DNA of 64,000 bases from Panonychus citri (GCF_014898815.1 NW_026515482.1:3348001-3412000); one strand, 5' to 3'; positions 21,801 through 35,100 are shown, counted from the stretch's first letter. Notes: generated from the sequence alone by a model not told the origin. Numbers and translations are program-made.

Positions 21801-24072
21801 ACTTGGTTGTTTACAGATTTTTGGACATTGCTTGATCGTTGGACGTTGTTGCTGTTGGCTACGTTTGATGATGAAGCTGAGTTATTGATTGAAGATCGGA
21901 CATCAGATGATTTGTGAACGTTGTTTACTGAGTTTTGGACATTGTTTGATCGTGAAACGTTGTTGGTGTTAGCGACATTTGATGATGAAGCTTGGTTGTT
22001 GACTGATGATCGGACATCTGAGGATTTGTGGACATTGTTTGATGAAACATTGTTGCTGTTTGATCGTTGGACATTGTTACTGTTGTTAACTGAAGATCGA
22101 ACATCAGATGATCGTGAAACGTGATTGTTTGATGATTGGTTGTTTACGGAATTGTGGACATTGTTTGATCGGTGAACGTTGTTGGTGTTAGCGACATTTG
22201 AAGATGAGGCTTGTTGTTAACTGATGATCGGACATCTGAGACCTTTGAAACGTTGTTGCTGTAATCTTGGTTGTTGACTGAGTTTTGGACATTGTTGCTG
22301 TTAGCGATGTTGGATGATGAAGCTTGGTTGTTTACTGATGATCGGACGTCTGATGATTTTTGGACATTGTTGTTGTAAACTTGGTTGTTTACAGATTTTT
22401 GGACATTGCTTGATCGTTGGACGTTGTTGCTGTTGGCTACGTTTGATGATGAAGCTGAGTTATTGATTGAAGATCGGACATCAGATGATTTGTGAACGTT
22501 GTTTACTGAGTTTTGGACATTGTTTGATCGTGAAACGTTGTTGGTGTTAGCGACATTTGATGATGAAGCTTGGTTGTTGACTGATGATCGGACATCTGAG
22601 GATTTGTGGACATTGTTTGATGAAACATTGTTGCTGTTTGATCGTTGGACATTGTTACTGTTGTTAACTGAAGATCGAACATCAGATGATCGTGAAACGT
22701 GATTGTTTGATGATTGGTTGTTTACGGAATTGTGGACATTGTTTGATCGGTGAACGTTGTTGGTGTTAGCGACATTTGAAGATGAGGCTTGGTTGTTAAC
22801 TGATGATCGGACATCTGAGACCTTTGAAACGTTGTTAATATTGTTAACTGAGCTATTTTTTGAGACTGATGATGATGATTTGTTGATATCAACTTGGTTT
22901 TCGACATTGTTTACATTGTTAACGTGGTTGATTCGGTTAATTCGGTTGATTCTGTTAACTACATTGTTGACATTGTTGACTGAATCGTATTGGTTGTCCA
23001 AGTTGTATGATCGTCGGTTGTAGTTTCGTGAATCATTTGATGAAACATTTTCTTCGTTTGAGCTGTGTGATCGGGCAAATCGTCGGTTGTTTTCTGATCG
23101 GTTGTTGTTTTCGTATGAAGATGATCGTCGGTTATCATTTCGGTCGAAACTTGATCGTCGTGAGTCTGAGTTATTTGAGACAGATGATGATCGGGTGTTT
23201 GATGAGTCTGAACTTGAAGCAGATCGAGATGAGTCTGATCGTCGGGAGTTGAAGTTTGATCGTCGTGAACCTCGGAATCGTCGTCGGTATTCTTCTTCTT
23301 CATCTTCATCATCAGAAGCGGCAGATAATCGAGCACCAACTCGGCCTAATGAATTTCGAGCAAATCGACCCCATCGGTTGTGTGGTCCATTACCTCCTCC
23401 AACAACAATAACAACAACTTTATCATCACAACCAATGGCTGGTCCACAGGGTCCAGGGTGTCCATGAGGTCCTCGGGGTGGGGCAAGTGATAAATCGTCT
23501 TCTTCTTCTTCTTCTGAAACGGCAACAGCGGTTGATGAAGCTGAAGATGAATCTTTGACTGCTGATGAAGATCCAGAGTTTGATGATGAAACGGTTGAAG
23601 AAGATGATGAAGAATCTGAGCCAGAGTTAGTAATTCCTCCAACGGGGATCAAGGGAAGGGAGATAAAGGGTCTTGGAGATCCTGATGAGCCTGATGAGGA
23701 AGAGGAAGATGAAGATTGGCTTGAAGATGAACCAGAGGAACCAGAGGAACCAGAGATGACGGGAGCGACTGAAGAGACTGACAAGAGGGATGATGACCCT
23801 TTTTGTTGTCCAGATGAACCACCGACACTCAAAAGTGAGGAACCAGAACCAGAACCAGATGAAGATGATTGACTGTATGAGACAACAGGTGAGCCATTAA
23901 CTGATGATCGGTATTCAGAGGTGACAACCTTTTCACCATTGGGTCCGAGGTTTGATGAACTTGATTCAAATTTGTGTGAAGATGAGGAAGATGAGGTTTG
24001 TCCAGGAACGATGTAACCATGAAGGGAACCCACCGAGGCGAGTAAAACGATTGTAATAACTAAATTGTTCAT
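18832..24072 (-). CDS. Giant secreted Ser/Asn/Gly repeat protein, silk-like (three frameshifts in assembly)
   Basis: The start chosen is the ATG at 24072, directly before a clear signal peptide (MNNLVITIVLLASVGSLHG). The order of regions is: Ser-rich N-terminus; a unique segment with two Cys (GPCGPAIGCDDKVVVIVVGG); an Arg/Ser/Asp block (RRFRGSRRSNFNSRRSDSS); a very long Asn/Ser/Val repeat array of motifs such as SSDVRSSVNNQASSSNVANT; and a C-terminal Gly/Ser region with 34-35-residue repeats (LVGGVLGTASNLLGGNSGSS), ending at TAA 18832. The repeat frame shifts three times, near 22212, 21734 and 20728, each by one missing G. Adding the three bases gives 5,244 nt, exactly 1,748 codons, and the last part returns to the first frame. 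So this is probably one gene with assembly indels. Signal peptide, low complexity and Ser/Gly/Asn content suit a silk fibroin, cocoon, cement or cuticle product, but there is no diagnostic domain. Confidence 0.75.
19071..19380 (-). repeat. Three in-frame Gly/Ser repeats, 34-35 residues each
   Basis: Near-identical units begin with ATGATGAGCTTCGGG at 19071, 19176 and 19278 on the plus strand, spaced 105 and 102 bases. Both spacings are multiples of three, so the units stay in frame. Each encodes LVGGVLGTASNLLGGNSG followed by a Ser/Tyr/Arg run. Alternation of hydrophobic Gly-rich and Ser-rich blocks is typical of fibrous secreted proteins. Confidence 0.85.
21541..22696 (-). repeat. Near-identical 579-bp tandem duplication inside the repeat gene
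   Basis: The sequence from 21541 to 22118 is repeated at 22119-22696. The landmark ACGTGATTGTTTGATGATTG recurs at 21541, 22119 and 22697, a spacing of exactly 578 each time. The copies differ at only a few positions. Each lacks one G that the other copy has (near 21734 and 22212), so the true unit is 579 bp, or 193 codons, and in frame. It is either a very recent unequal exchange or an assembly artefact. Confidence 0.85.
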
Positions 24073-24207
24073 CTTTATTTTTTTCTTTCGATAATTAACT
24101 TTGTTATATTTTCGAGAGTTAATTTGACTTTTTTTTTCTTCACCCACTTAATTCAATTGTATTAATCGAATGTCAATGTGAATCTGATCTTTGGAATACC
24201 AGAGATT

Positions 24208-24216
24208 CACCTTATA
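24208..24216 (-). promoter_or_regulatory. TATA box of the repeat-protein gene
   Basis: On the minus strand TATATAAGG lies about 136 bases before the ATG at 24072. A TCAGATT initiator-like sequence sits about 30 bases downstream, near 24185. The spacing fits a strong TATA/Inr promoter, as expected for an abundantly expressed secreted product. Confidence 0.55.
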
Positions 24217-27200
24217 TACCAAATAGAAATTGACATTGGTCATTAATCATCGACAATCAGCCTGCTAATTGTGATCAACAATTAGCGATCAGCTGCAACA
24301 ATTAAAAACTATGTTACTCTATTTACGTAAATATGTATACATTATTTTTCTTTGTTTTTCTTTTGATTTTCACAATCCTAATCATCTTTGATCATTCTGC
24401 TAATTGTGATTAATTATTTTGTTATCCTATTTAGTGACTTACGATTGATTTGATCGCCAAAACAATCAGTTAATTAATTATTTTCTGACTATCCTATTAA
24501 ATCAAAATTCATTATTTACCTGAGTTAATTGTTATGTACATTTAAATGTCTACGTTTGCCTTTTAATTGTAGATGATAATTTAGTAAACAATATATAAAT
24601 ATACAAGGTTAACAATTAGATTAATTGTTAACCCATTGATTTAAGTAATTAATCAATTACAATTTGCGTCAATTTGGTAAAATTATTATTATTATATTGC
24701 AATCAAATTGTACGACATCATAATCAGTGTTATTTAATTATGATTATAATTGTAAAAAAAAATCACTTTTAATTAATTAAATTTGTTTATTAAATTTTCG
24801 TATTTTTTTTCTTGGTTATCATTTTAATGTCTTTAAACTTTGTAACAATTAAAATAAATTGTTACGATCAAAGTTGTTACACTTTTGTTACTCAAACTTT
24901 TATGATCAATTTTGTATTATTAACAATCTAATTGTTGACATTTTTCATTTAACACTTTCACAATTAAATTAATGCTCCTTTATTTGATTGTATTATTGAA
25001 GGTGAATTAAATTGTTACGATTTAGTTAATAGTGAAAAAGCAAATCATCATCAAGCCAAACCCAAATTGGCAATTTAAAATATCCAAGGTTTGTTATTAT
25101 TGAAGCAGAAACAAAAAGTAATTAGATTTAATAAAAATTATGGTGATTAAATTGATCACTAATTATCTATGATTAACTAAATCAGATTAATAATTAAACA
25201 AAAGACTTAACAACAATTAAAAAGTCTTTCAATCAATTTAGACTCACGATTAAATCGTCAAGTGAAAAAGGTTCAAGTTGAAAGGAAAAAACTTAAAACA
25301 ACAACAACAACAATTAACTAATTCACTTGCTAATATACATAAACAACCTTGTCTCCAATAGATTGATGATTAATTTAATCATCTTACTCATTTAATTGTT
25401 ATGATTAAATTAAATTACAAGTTTATTATTTTCATGTATTATAAATGCGAAGGTGTTTCCATTCACTTAAATTTGATTCTTCTTCTTGTCCTTTACCTTA
25501 ATTTGATTAACGTAACAATTTAAGAATCATTTTTTTCTTACAATCAGATTAAGCTAATTGTAATTAACAAGTGAGTTAATCAGTCTCTTGAAGAGGCTTC
25601 TTTGCCAAAGATAAATTGTCAACAAAAAGCTGACAGTCAATTGTTTTTATGCTTGGAGATCACAATTGATCATTGTGATCCCAATTAACTGATTGTTGCT
25701 GTTTAACTGATTAACTTTTTTTTTCTTTATCATCACAATTATTAATATGTATTTATGATTGTTGATCGGAATGGTGATGCCCTTTAAATACAATCTAATT
25801 AACAATCAAAAGTATACACACACTCTATGGGTTAACGATTAGTGTTGATTGTTGATTAAAAAACCAAACAATTAGGAAACTCTTTCGATACTTTCTAATT
25901 GGTTTGTCAATTTGATTTTTAATTAAAAGGTAAAATGTTTAGACAATAATAAAATAGCACGAAAAGTTAATTACTAGTTAATAGTAATGATTAAGTAACA
26001 ATTTAAATTAACCAATAACAATGAGAGTGATTTAGTTTTGAAAGGGTTTTAATTCAATGTCTTATGAACCATGAAAGTAACGAAGTGATTGCTTAATCAA
26101 TTTAAATTGTTGTCAATTTAGTTTAACCTACCAAACAATTAGTGTTGCTCATTGTGACATATATAAAATTTTTAAATCATAATCATGATTAATTTCTGAC
26201 AATTGAAAGGATTGATTCATTTCCATTGATTTCCATTGATAAAAAACATTTCCGATTAATTTGATTCCAGTTTTCAGTTTTGATTGTTGATGATTCTCAT
26301 TTCAATTCATTAATTATAACGTTGATTCCCAACGATGATGATGATGATTATTATTTATTGATGACCCTTGGTGATTTTCACTATTTATCATCTCTCTCTC
26401 TCTCACTCATTCAGGAAGGAAGGAAAATTATGTTTAATTATAATTAGTAAAAAGGTAAACCCTTTGAGGCTTCAATGTCTTTTCACCTGAATTTAGTTAA
26501 TCAACCAAATCAAGTTACTATCGAGAAATAGTTTCATCATCATCTTCATTTCCGTATCACGTGATAATCAGTTAATTTCTGTATCATTTTAATTGTTCCC
26601 AAGTCCATTTTCAACAATTATCATTAGTTAATTGTATCAAACGATTAGAACCATTGGTTTTCCCTTTTTCTTTAATTACTTTTCCTTTCCATTGATCATT
26701 TTTTTGCATCCAATCAATTTAGTCCTTTTTAATTGTGATTTAATAATGATGATGATTCATTTTGTTTTCCTGGTTTTTGCTTAATTGTAACAATTAAAAT
26801 GATAACAATTTACACTTTAATCGTTGGGATTTACATTTGACAACAAAAAAAAAGGTTAACGTATCATTTGATTACAATGATTACAACTAATCAACAAATC
26901 AGTTAATCAAGTGAATCAAAAAAGCTTCAGGTTATTAAAACTAATCATTGAATGTTAATTATTGTTAACCCAATGAAAAATTATTAACATTCAAAATGTG
27001 TATTGATTTAACAATTTACCTTTCGAAAGTAAAAACTACAATTTAATTCGTAATCAATTTAGTTCATTTATTGTTGATTTATAATATCAATGAATTCAAC
27101 TTATTTTCATGGGAGATAATTGATTATTTCAAATTACTATTTTGAAATATATCTCGTCACTATTTCTAACAAGTAAATGATAATATTAATCATTTAATTA

Positions 27201-28392
27201 ATGGTAAAGAGAAAATAATAACAAGTGATTGATTAATTGTCATTGAAGTTATAAAAGCAGAAACACACAAAACAATAACGGTAAATAGTATAACTGTAAA
27301 ATCCAATGAATCTTTGTAATCAATTGTTAAATTGTTCATACGATGTAACCTAATAATCATTGAAACCAATAGATTATGTTAATTGTGATTAAGCTTCAGA
27401 TTGTTGTTCATACTTGTATTTGGAATATTGTTCAGTATTGGCTTGTAGTTAATCATTTTCTCTCTCGATGGTGTTTGGTGGTTAATCATGATTATGAATG
27501 ATTCCATCCACGTAATAGCACTTAACAGTCGACGTGCTCTGGAAGGAAGGAAATATAATTTTTCTGATCAAATAGAATTTAGATCAAAATGAAAAAATGA
27601 TGATGAGAAAAAAGTAAAACAAATGAGTCTAGTTGATAACATTTTCTGCTCTTTGATTATCCATTTAACTCAATGTGAACGTTGGTTTGTCCTTAATCTA
27701 AATTAACAATGAGAAGATGAAGATAAAGATGAATTACTTTCTATTTGTGATAATCTCTCGTATCCTCAGTAATTGTGTCTGTGTCTTGATCCATGTAAAC
27801 CTTGACCTCTAAATGGAAACAATCAACAAAACTGTGTTTTTCCTGCGGATTTAATTGTTTGGTATTAGTTTTCCAATAATTTAAAGTCTTGAAAGGTCGA
27901 TATCATCTCGAGATCATTTTATCATCATAAAGATGCTTAACATCACCATTCAAATGCCATCATAACAAGCGACAGGTCATACGCAGAGAAAAAGGTCACA
28001 CTTTGACATCTTGAGGGAAATTGTTTTACTCTCTCTCTCTTTCTTTCTTGTTTTTGATCACATGTTTGGCCTTTTCCCTCTTCATTCTCCCTCAGTCCAT
28101 TATCTTTTTCCCCCCAAAATTATGTTGAACTCTCTCCTTTTTCCTTCCCGAGATGTTTTCCATTGACTCTCCTCTTTTTCCCCTCCGCATGAGGTCACAA
28201 TAAACAAGAAGCACGTTACAGACGTTGACTATCGGTAGGCCACGAGGCTTAAATGTGAATGTCAGAGGTGGTGGAAAGAAAGAGGATGAAAAGAGAGGGA
28301 GAGTGAATGATGATATGGAGGAAACGGCGGGAGCACGGGCTCTTCTCTTTCTTTTCAATTGGTTTAAAATTGGCCTGGATTGAGTCGTGTAA

Positions 28393-28460
<68 letters not shown>

Positions 28461-29020
28461 TGGAGTGAGAAACCGGGAGATAAAGAGAGGGAAAGATTGA
28501 AAGGGAGGGAAAGGGAGATGGAGAGGGAGAACGAGAGAGGGAAAATAGTAAATCTTTTTAAAGATGAATGAGAATCTCGTGTGTGTCTTTAAAGAAGTAG
28601 CTTTTAAAACTCCTCGTTGTTGTTGTTATTTGACATCCGTTGAATCCTGAGGTCAAAATGTAACGTTTACACCTTGCTAGTTGAACTTCTAACAGAGATC
28701 ACGTTTTATCCTCTTCCCTCTTCCCTTTTCCCTCTCCACTTTCTTTGTCTCTTCCCTCTCTTTTAACATTTATTTCTCTGTACCTTAATCTTATTCATCT
28801 CTCTCTCTCCTCCTCCTCCCTCTTTTCTTTACATTTCTGGTATAGAATTTTCCTTCCACTCATATCTTTGCTCTCTTTTTCTCTCCCTGCAAATGCATAG
28901 TGAAAGAGCATATTATCACCTTTCCTATTTGGTCCAGAGAGAGAGAGAGAGAGAGAGAGAGAGTTACTTTTTCATTATTCGACACACCAATATTTTAGGA
29001 AGAAAATTAGAGAGAAAAAG
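24217..29020. other. Gene-free AT-rich spacer with GA and CT runs
   Basis: No conserved gene is recognised. Two short minus-strand pieces have an acceptor and a protein-like reading: 27482-27538 (CYYVDGIIHNHD after TTCCTTCCTTCCAG) and 27741-27808 (VKVYMDQDTDTITED after CCATTTAG). They could be terminal exons but are not supported further. A GC-richer stretch near 28200-28380 has a 58-codon plus-strand frame of unknown meaning. A long (GA)n tract lies at 28396-28454. Confidence 0.4.
28396..28454. repeat. (GA)n microsatellite
   Basis: About 59 bases of GA repeat, followed by a further purine-rich stretch to about 28545. This is noncoding. Confidence 0.9.
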
Positions 29021-29110
29021 ATGAAGTTATTAGAAGCGAAAGGTGTAGAAAACTTTTCCTTGTTGATCCTTTTACTTGTTTTCTTGTTACTTTGCTTGAG
29101 CCCAAATTGA
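29021..29110 (+). CDS. Candidate 29-aa single-membrane-span micropeptide
   Basis: A 29-codon ATG-to-TGA frame with a good start context (AAG before ATG). A short charged N-terminus (MKLLEAKGVEN) leads into one hydrophobic helix (FSLLILLLVFLLLCLS). Length, the EA(K/R) near the start and the C-terminal membrane helix recall arthropod sarcolamban and vertebrate sarcolipin, which bind the SERCA calcium pump. That is a resemblance in layout, not a demonstrated homology. T-rich DNA produces short hydrophobic frames by chance, so this is speculative. Confidence 0.2.
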   Translation: MKLLEAKGVENFSLLILLLVFLLLCLSPN

Positions 29111-32100
29111 TTCGTAAAACTTTTGCTGATCAAGTTCGTAAATAATAAAGACAACTTCAGTGACCCGGATGAAAGTGAAATGGAGGAAGACGGCAAAAGA
29201 GAGAGATAGAAAGAGAGAGAGAGAGCGCAGGGGAGATGAAACCTGAAGAAAGAAAATAAAGATAAGTTAACAAGAAAAAAAAAGAAAATTAAGGTGAAAA
29301 GTATAAGAAAAAAGATGAAAAAAGAGACAGAAGAAAAGAAAGAAACTTTACGGTTTGTGCCAATTCTTTTGAAGAACTTATAATTCTACCCGGTACTGGT
29401 TACCTTCTTTTCTTGTTTTACTTTGTTCGTTTACTTTTCTCTCTCTCTCTCTCCATCTTGTAAAACCTTTCGATTTTAACAACAAGAATAACAACAACAA
29501 TTCTAATCACTTATTGAGGTCATTTTCATATTTTGTGACCACTGTTGTACTTTTCTTGCTGTTTAACTTGATGATGTTGATGATGCGATGATAGCAGGAT
29601 CAATAGACATTATTTGATTGTAATTGAACAATAACAAGGTATTGTGGTAGAAAATGAGTAAAAACAAAACCAAAAGCCCCAATAAAACAGCAAGTGAACA
29701 GTTTGTGGTGGGGTGAAGATAAACACTTAAGTGAAACAAATATCATTACGATTCAATTGAAATCGTTTTCTGATATCATTAAACTGGTATCATGGTGAAT
29801 TGCACTTAATAGGTAAGAGTTTTTTTGTTTTCTCCTCCATTTCTTCATGTCTCAATGTAAGTGTGTATGTGTGTGGGTAATTTTGGTGAGAAATCCGTTA
29901 CAGTTTAACACAATTAACTTGTATCAAAATCTGTTCACTTGTTGACTTGATTTTCCTTGATCAATTGGATATAATTTTCAATCTGAATCCTTTTTTTTTC
30001 GTCAGGATTATTTTTCTTCAACAGGAGAAATGTATCAAAATCGTTATACCATCAACAGCTGATCCACAATTGAATTGAAATGTTAAAGAGTAAATTTGTT
30101 TGAATATTGAAACTTAATTTCCTTTCCATTGGTAACAAAGCTTTTGTTGTTGTTGTTGTTGTTGTTGTTATTTCAACAACTGTTGATATTGTATCAATTT
30201 CAATCAAATATTTGAATCCATTGAATTTACTTTAAATTGTAAGTTGTTTACCAATTGTAACTTAAGACATTTCTGTATATCAAATATACATCACTCTTAT
30301 CACTATCCAGAGATATTTGTTTTGATTGGATTCTCTTGATTTTATCCTCTTCTTCATCATTTGTTTCCCTCTTGATTCGTTTGTTTATCAAATGTTTAAC
30401 TTGATTGCTTGTTGATTCTCTCAAACTCTATACATGTATCTCTCTGTCTATGTAATCAAATAAGTGTTAGGTAATATGGTTACACGCCAAATCCAAAGTG
30501 TCTTAATTTGTCTTCATAAATACACATTTTAGGGAAATTATTGAATTCCAAGGAGAACACACAACTAGAAGAGAAATAAGAACAAAAACAAGGAGAATAA
30601 AACAATTATATAATAGAAAAACGTGCCAATCAATGTGAGAGAGAATCAAATTGTTGAATTAATTACCTTTCGGAAGCTATAAGAGAAAAGAAAAACAAAA
30701 CAAAATCTCATATTCTCACAAAGATTGGTCCAAGAGCTTTTTGCATTTCGATTGATGGATTGATCACTTTAAATATTAGAATTCAAGTTTTAAACAATTT
30801 AATTGGGGAAAAAATTAGCTAATGATTAATAAAGAAAAGTGTAAACAATTAAATCTCTTCCATTGACCGCCAACATTTATTATCTAATTAAAAATATCGA
30901 TATCGGGATTGACTCTCTGGATCGGATTAATAATTTTCTTTTTTTCTTTTTGTTGACAATTAGTTTAATTAATTGTCTCTTTGTTTTGATTAATTAAAAT
31001 GAAGACTGTGATTAATTAAAAGGTACTGAGTTGGTTTAAAAGTGAATTCTTTTAACTTTCTCATGGTTTTGTCGTTTTTTGATCATCTTACTTCTTGGAT
31101 TATTGAGTTTTGGTTGATTGTTTTTGGTCAATATTTTGATAGTCAATTTGGTGGTTTGTCCTTAAATTGGATTAGATTTGAATTCTAATTTTCTAATCAA
31201 TTTCTGTCATCAAATGGATTGAATAGAGAAGGTCAATTCCTGAGATAAGATGAGATTTTCTTTCTTTGTTATAGGAAATTTTATAACCGAAAAAGAAACA
31301 ATAACATGGACTTGTTATCTTTCCAAGAGTAGTGGTGGTTTTAACGTCTAATTTAAGGAGCTGTTAATTGTGTTAAAATTTACCTGTTGGAATTTGATAA
31401 ATTGTTCTTTTGTCGTAAAACAATGCGAAAGGTAACCTAATGATAACAAATGTTCAAACAAGATAATATGTTGGCTATTTTAATGGTCGGTGTAACATTG
31501 AAGAAAAGAGGAAAATCCATTAAAAGGTAAAACGTTAATTATGCATCAATACTCATTAACCTTGTGATTTAATTCGCTTGATTGTCCAAACACTTGAACA
31601 ATTTATTTTGTAAACAAGATACACTGATTATCACAATTAACCATTCATTCTATTATTGTGTCAACCATTTTGATTTCCTATCTTTTATCTTTTATCCTCA
31701 AAGTAGCGTCACAATGGACAAGGAACCCAAATCCATAAATGGAAAACAAGAAGACCAAATAGGAAAAGAAGAGAAAATTTACCTTAGGAAATATGAGCAA
31801 CTAGTGCCATCTTATTTTCACTTCGGACAATCAGTGTAAACAAAAGTGACCATTTTAAAATTTAATTTCCATTCTAAAGGGTAGAAGAAAGTGAAAGGGT
31901 AACATTGATTAACTCTAATTGTTGGCTCGTTGCTACAATTTACTCTCACTTGACAACTTGTCAGAAAGGAAAAACTTTTCCTTCTCAACAGGTAAAACTT
32001 TTATCTTTTTCTCTCTTTTCTGATCATTGTCTTGATAATTTCATGTAATTTAAGATTGAAATTTGTTTATTATTATTTTAATTCACTATTAATTTTAATT

Positions 32101-35100
32101 CCTTCCACTTTACAGTGATAACCTGTTTACAAGCTCGGTTGATTTTAATGTGAAAAAAAAGCTGAAATATACAAATTGAGTCACAATCAGATATTCATTC
32201 AGAAGTCATCGTGTCGACGAAATGATCTTTAGACGATTCACCCTGAGGATCATGCTCAAGGTTCTGTTTTCAAGTGAATTTCAAATATATTTAGTTTTAC
32301 ATGTTCTTTTCCTACCTGATGAATACACACACACATACACATATAAGTGTGAATACTTTTTTCTTGAATCTCTCGCTCACTAATTCCTCTTACATGATGA
32401 ATATACACCAAAAGTGAGCGAGTGTAAGTACGCTTAGAAAATGAGTATATATACATGTACATGTTTAATAAGATAGATGATAGTGAATAATTGAGTCGTT
32501 GTTTTGCAACAATTAAATGACCTTTCGACCCAATTCTCATCTTTCGATGGAATAGCGTTTGTCTCTTTTTCGTTGATTTTTACTTTTCTTCATTTTCTAC
32601 TATAAGAAAACAAAAAATACAAAATATTTAAGAAAAAAAAATCTCTATTCTTATTATTACTTTATGCATATTATCATTTTCTCATTATGATTATCAAACT
32701 ATTATCATTATCACTTTGATTCTGTTTCTTACCTTTTCTTATTATTATTATTGTTGTTGTTTTTTGTTATGCTTTGCAAATCAATTGAAGTTTGCCGAAG
32801 GAACCATTTTCAAGGAGGAGAGTGTGTGTGTGTGTGAGAGAGAGAGACAGGGAGAGGGTGGAGAGTGAGAGGAGGTGGAAAAATATTGAAAAAGAAAACG
32901 CAAATTACTGGATCAACATCAACAATTATTGAAATTATAATTCAATCAAAGATGGAGATATGTTTATATTGTATATGTATGGAAAAATCTGGTCCAAGGT
33001 AATACCAATCATTTAATAATCTTAATTGAATAGTTTATCATATATTATTAATCAATGATCATTGATAATTATTTACTCACTTTTTTTGCTGATTCCTCTC
33101 CCTCTCTCTCTCCCCTGGATCTCTCACCATGATAAATAACATTGGGAACAAATAATAATAATCAATTTGAAATGTAATTTTGTTTCTCTCTCTCTCTCTC
33201 TAGATGATTGTTGATTTTATTTACATCTCTTTAAATTGCTGTTCACAATCAATCAGATGATTATCATCAACTTAATTTTCAGCTTATCAAAGCTTGTCAA
33301 GTGTAAGCTTGAAAACGGTCAGGGTTAGAGAGAGAGAGAGAGAGAGAAGGAGAGTTGTATCTATTTCATATGAGAAAAAATCTAATTGTAATCAAGTTGA
33401 ATTGTTAATCTTATATTCTAATGTATTTATGATTGATCAACTTGTCGAAAAGTTTCCAACAATCAATTGATTGACAATGTTTTTTTTTTTGCTCCATTTT
33501 TACCTTAGATCTTTGCATGATTATCTTACAACAATTAACTCTCTCCTTTAATATCTCTTGATTTCAGGTTTTATTTTGTCTCTCAACAATTAACTGATTC
33601 ACTTACTGTTCCTTATCATTGGGTACAATTTACCGTTACATTTTCATCTTCCGATTAGTTTATATCTCTGGTCATCATTGATAATTAGTCTCATCTATGC
33701 TCTAATTACAGAATATATTATCAAGATGAGGGATTAATTGTAAAGAAAATGAAGAGAAATTATATCAACAATTAACCTTGACTTTTACTTTTACCTGTAT
33801 TACCTGGTCAATGAGGAAAAATAATACAACAATTTACTTAATTGTACTGAAAAGTTAAAAGGATAAGCGATGATGATATAAAACACAATCTCTTTCATCA
33901 TCATTTCTTATGATTATTGTTAAAATTGATTACCTTTCAATCAAAAGTGATTTTTTTCTGATTAGGTTAACAATTTACCTTCTTAACGATCAAAATCATT
34001 AAACTTATCAAGTTGAACTTGCTACAATCAGTAAATTGCTTGAATCTTATTGAGCTTTTAAGAGATTGGAAAGTTAAACAATTAACCGATGCTGATCAAT
34101 GTAATTATATTAATGTCAACAACGTATCACTATTGTAATAATAATACAATCAAATTAAAAAAAATTGTTCTGATCAGTTGATTGTTGCAGAGAAATTACA
34201 AAAAAAAAGTTAGTTAACAATTTGTTTCCATTACCTGGTGGGTTAGAATTGAGAAAATTAACTCAACAATTAATACTTAATTAGTTAGGTGATGAAAGAG
34301 ATCACAATCAAATGAAATTGAGAGTAATTATATTTAATTACAATCAGTGAAAGTTTACAATTACTTTTTTTCATTTTGATTGTTTAATAATCAAATTAAC
34401 TAGTTATCGTTAACTGTTATCATTATAATTTAGTTTCATTGTCATTTATCAATTTAAACAAGTTTAATTTTTGATTGTTGTCTTCATGTAGATGTTTTTT
34501 TTTAAATTGTTGTATAATTGTGGTAACAATTAACTACAATTGTCACTGTTTTAACCCAGTTGATTGTGATAAACATTTTCCATTCCTCTTTAATTGTAAT
34601 TTTGTTTAATTCAGATCCGTTTATATTATTTTAATTTAGTTTGTACTAAATTGTGATGATAATTATGTTAATTGATTAACTTTTACTAGAAATTAATTCA
34701 TCTATTATTCATTAGGAAACAATTTATTAATAGTTACCTTTTTTGTTTTGTTTTCAATTGTAACAATCAATTAGATCAACTAATTGGTATTAATGATTGC
34801 AATTGAATTAATCAATGAAGTTAATTGTGATTATATGTAAACAAAAACATTAATTAATTGTGTATTTGATTAACCTAAAAATCAAGGGGAAAAAAGTGAA
34901 TCAAAAACAGTATTTCAATAATTAATTAATGATTCAAAGTAAATCAACAGTTTACAATTAACATTTGAGGTCAAGATTTTTGTCTGATTGTTGATTAGTT
35001 GATTTAACAATTAAATCCATGGTCAGTTAATTAGTATGATAATAATCATCTAAAAATATTATCCGATTAACTAAATAATTATTATCATTTTCCAAATGAT

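Noticed and set aside
18876..23872. Many open frames on both strands opposite and beside the silk-like gene
   Set aside because: They are alternate readings of the same repeats. Only one minus-strand frame keeps a signal peptide and consistent repeat phase.
28092..28358. 88-codon minus-strand frame, Ser/Pro/Phe-rich
   Set aside because: It follows a purine/pyrimidine-skewed region, has no recognised domain and is bordered by a GA microsatellite.
31714..31839. Plus-strand frame MDKEPKSINGKQEDQIGK and onward
   Set aside because: It is a plain Lys/Glu-rich frame in AT-rich DNA without splice or homology support.
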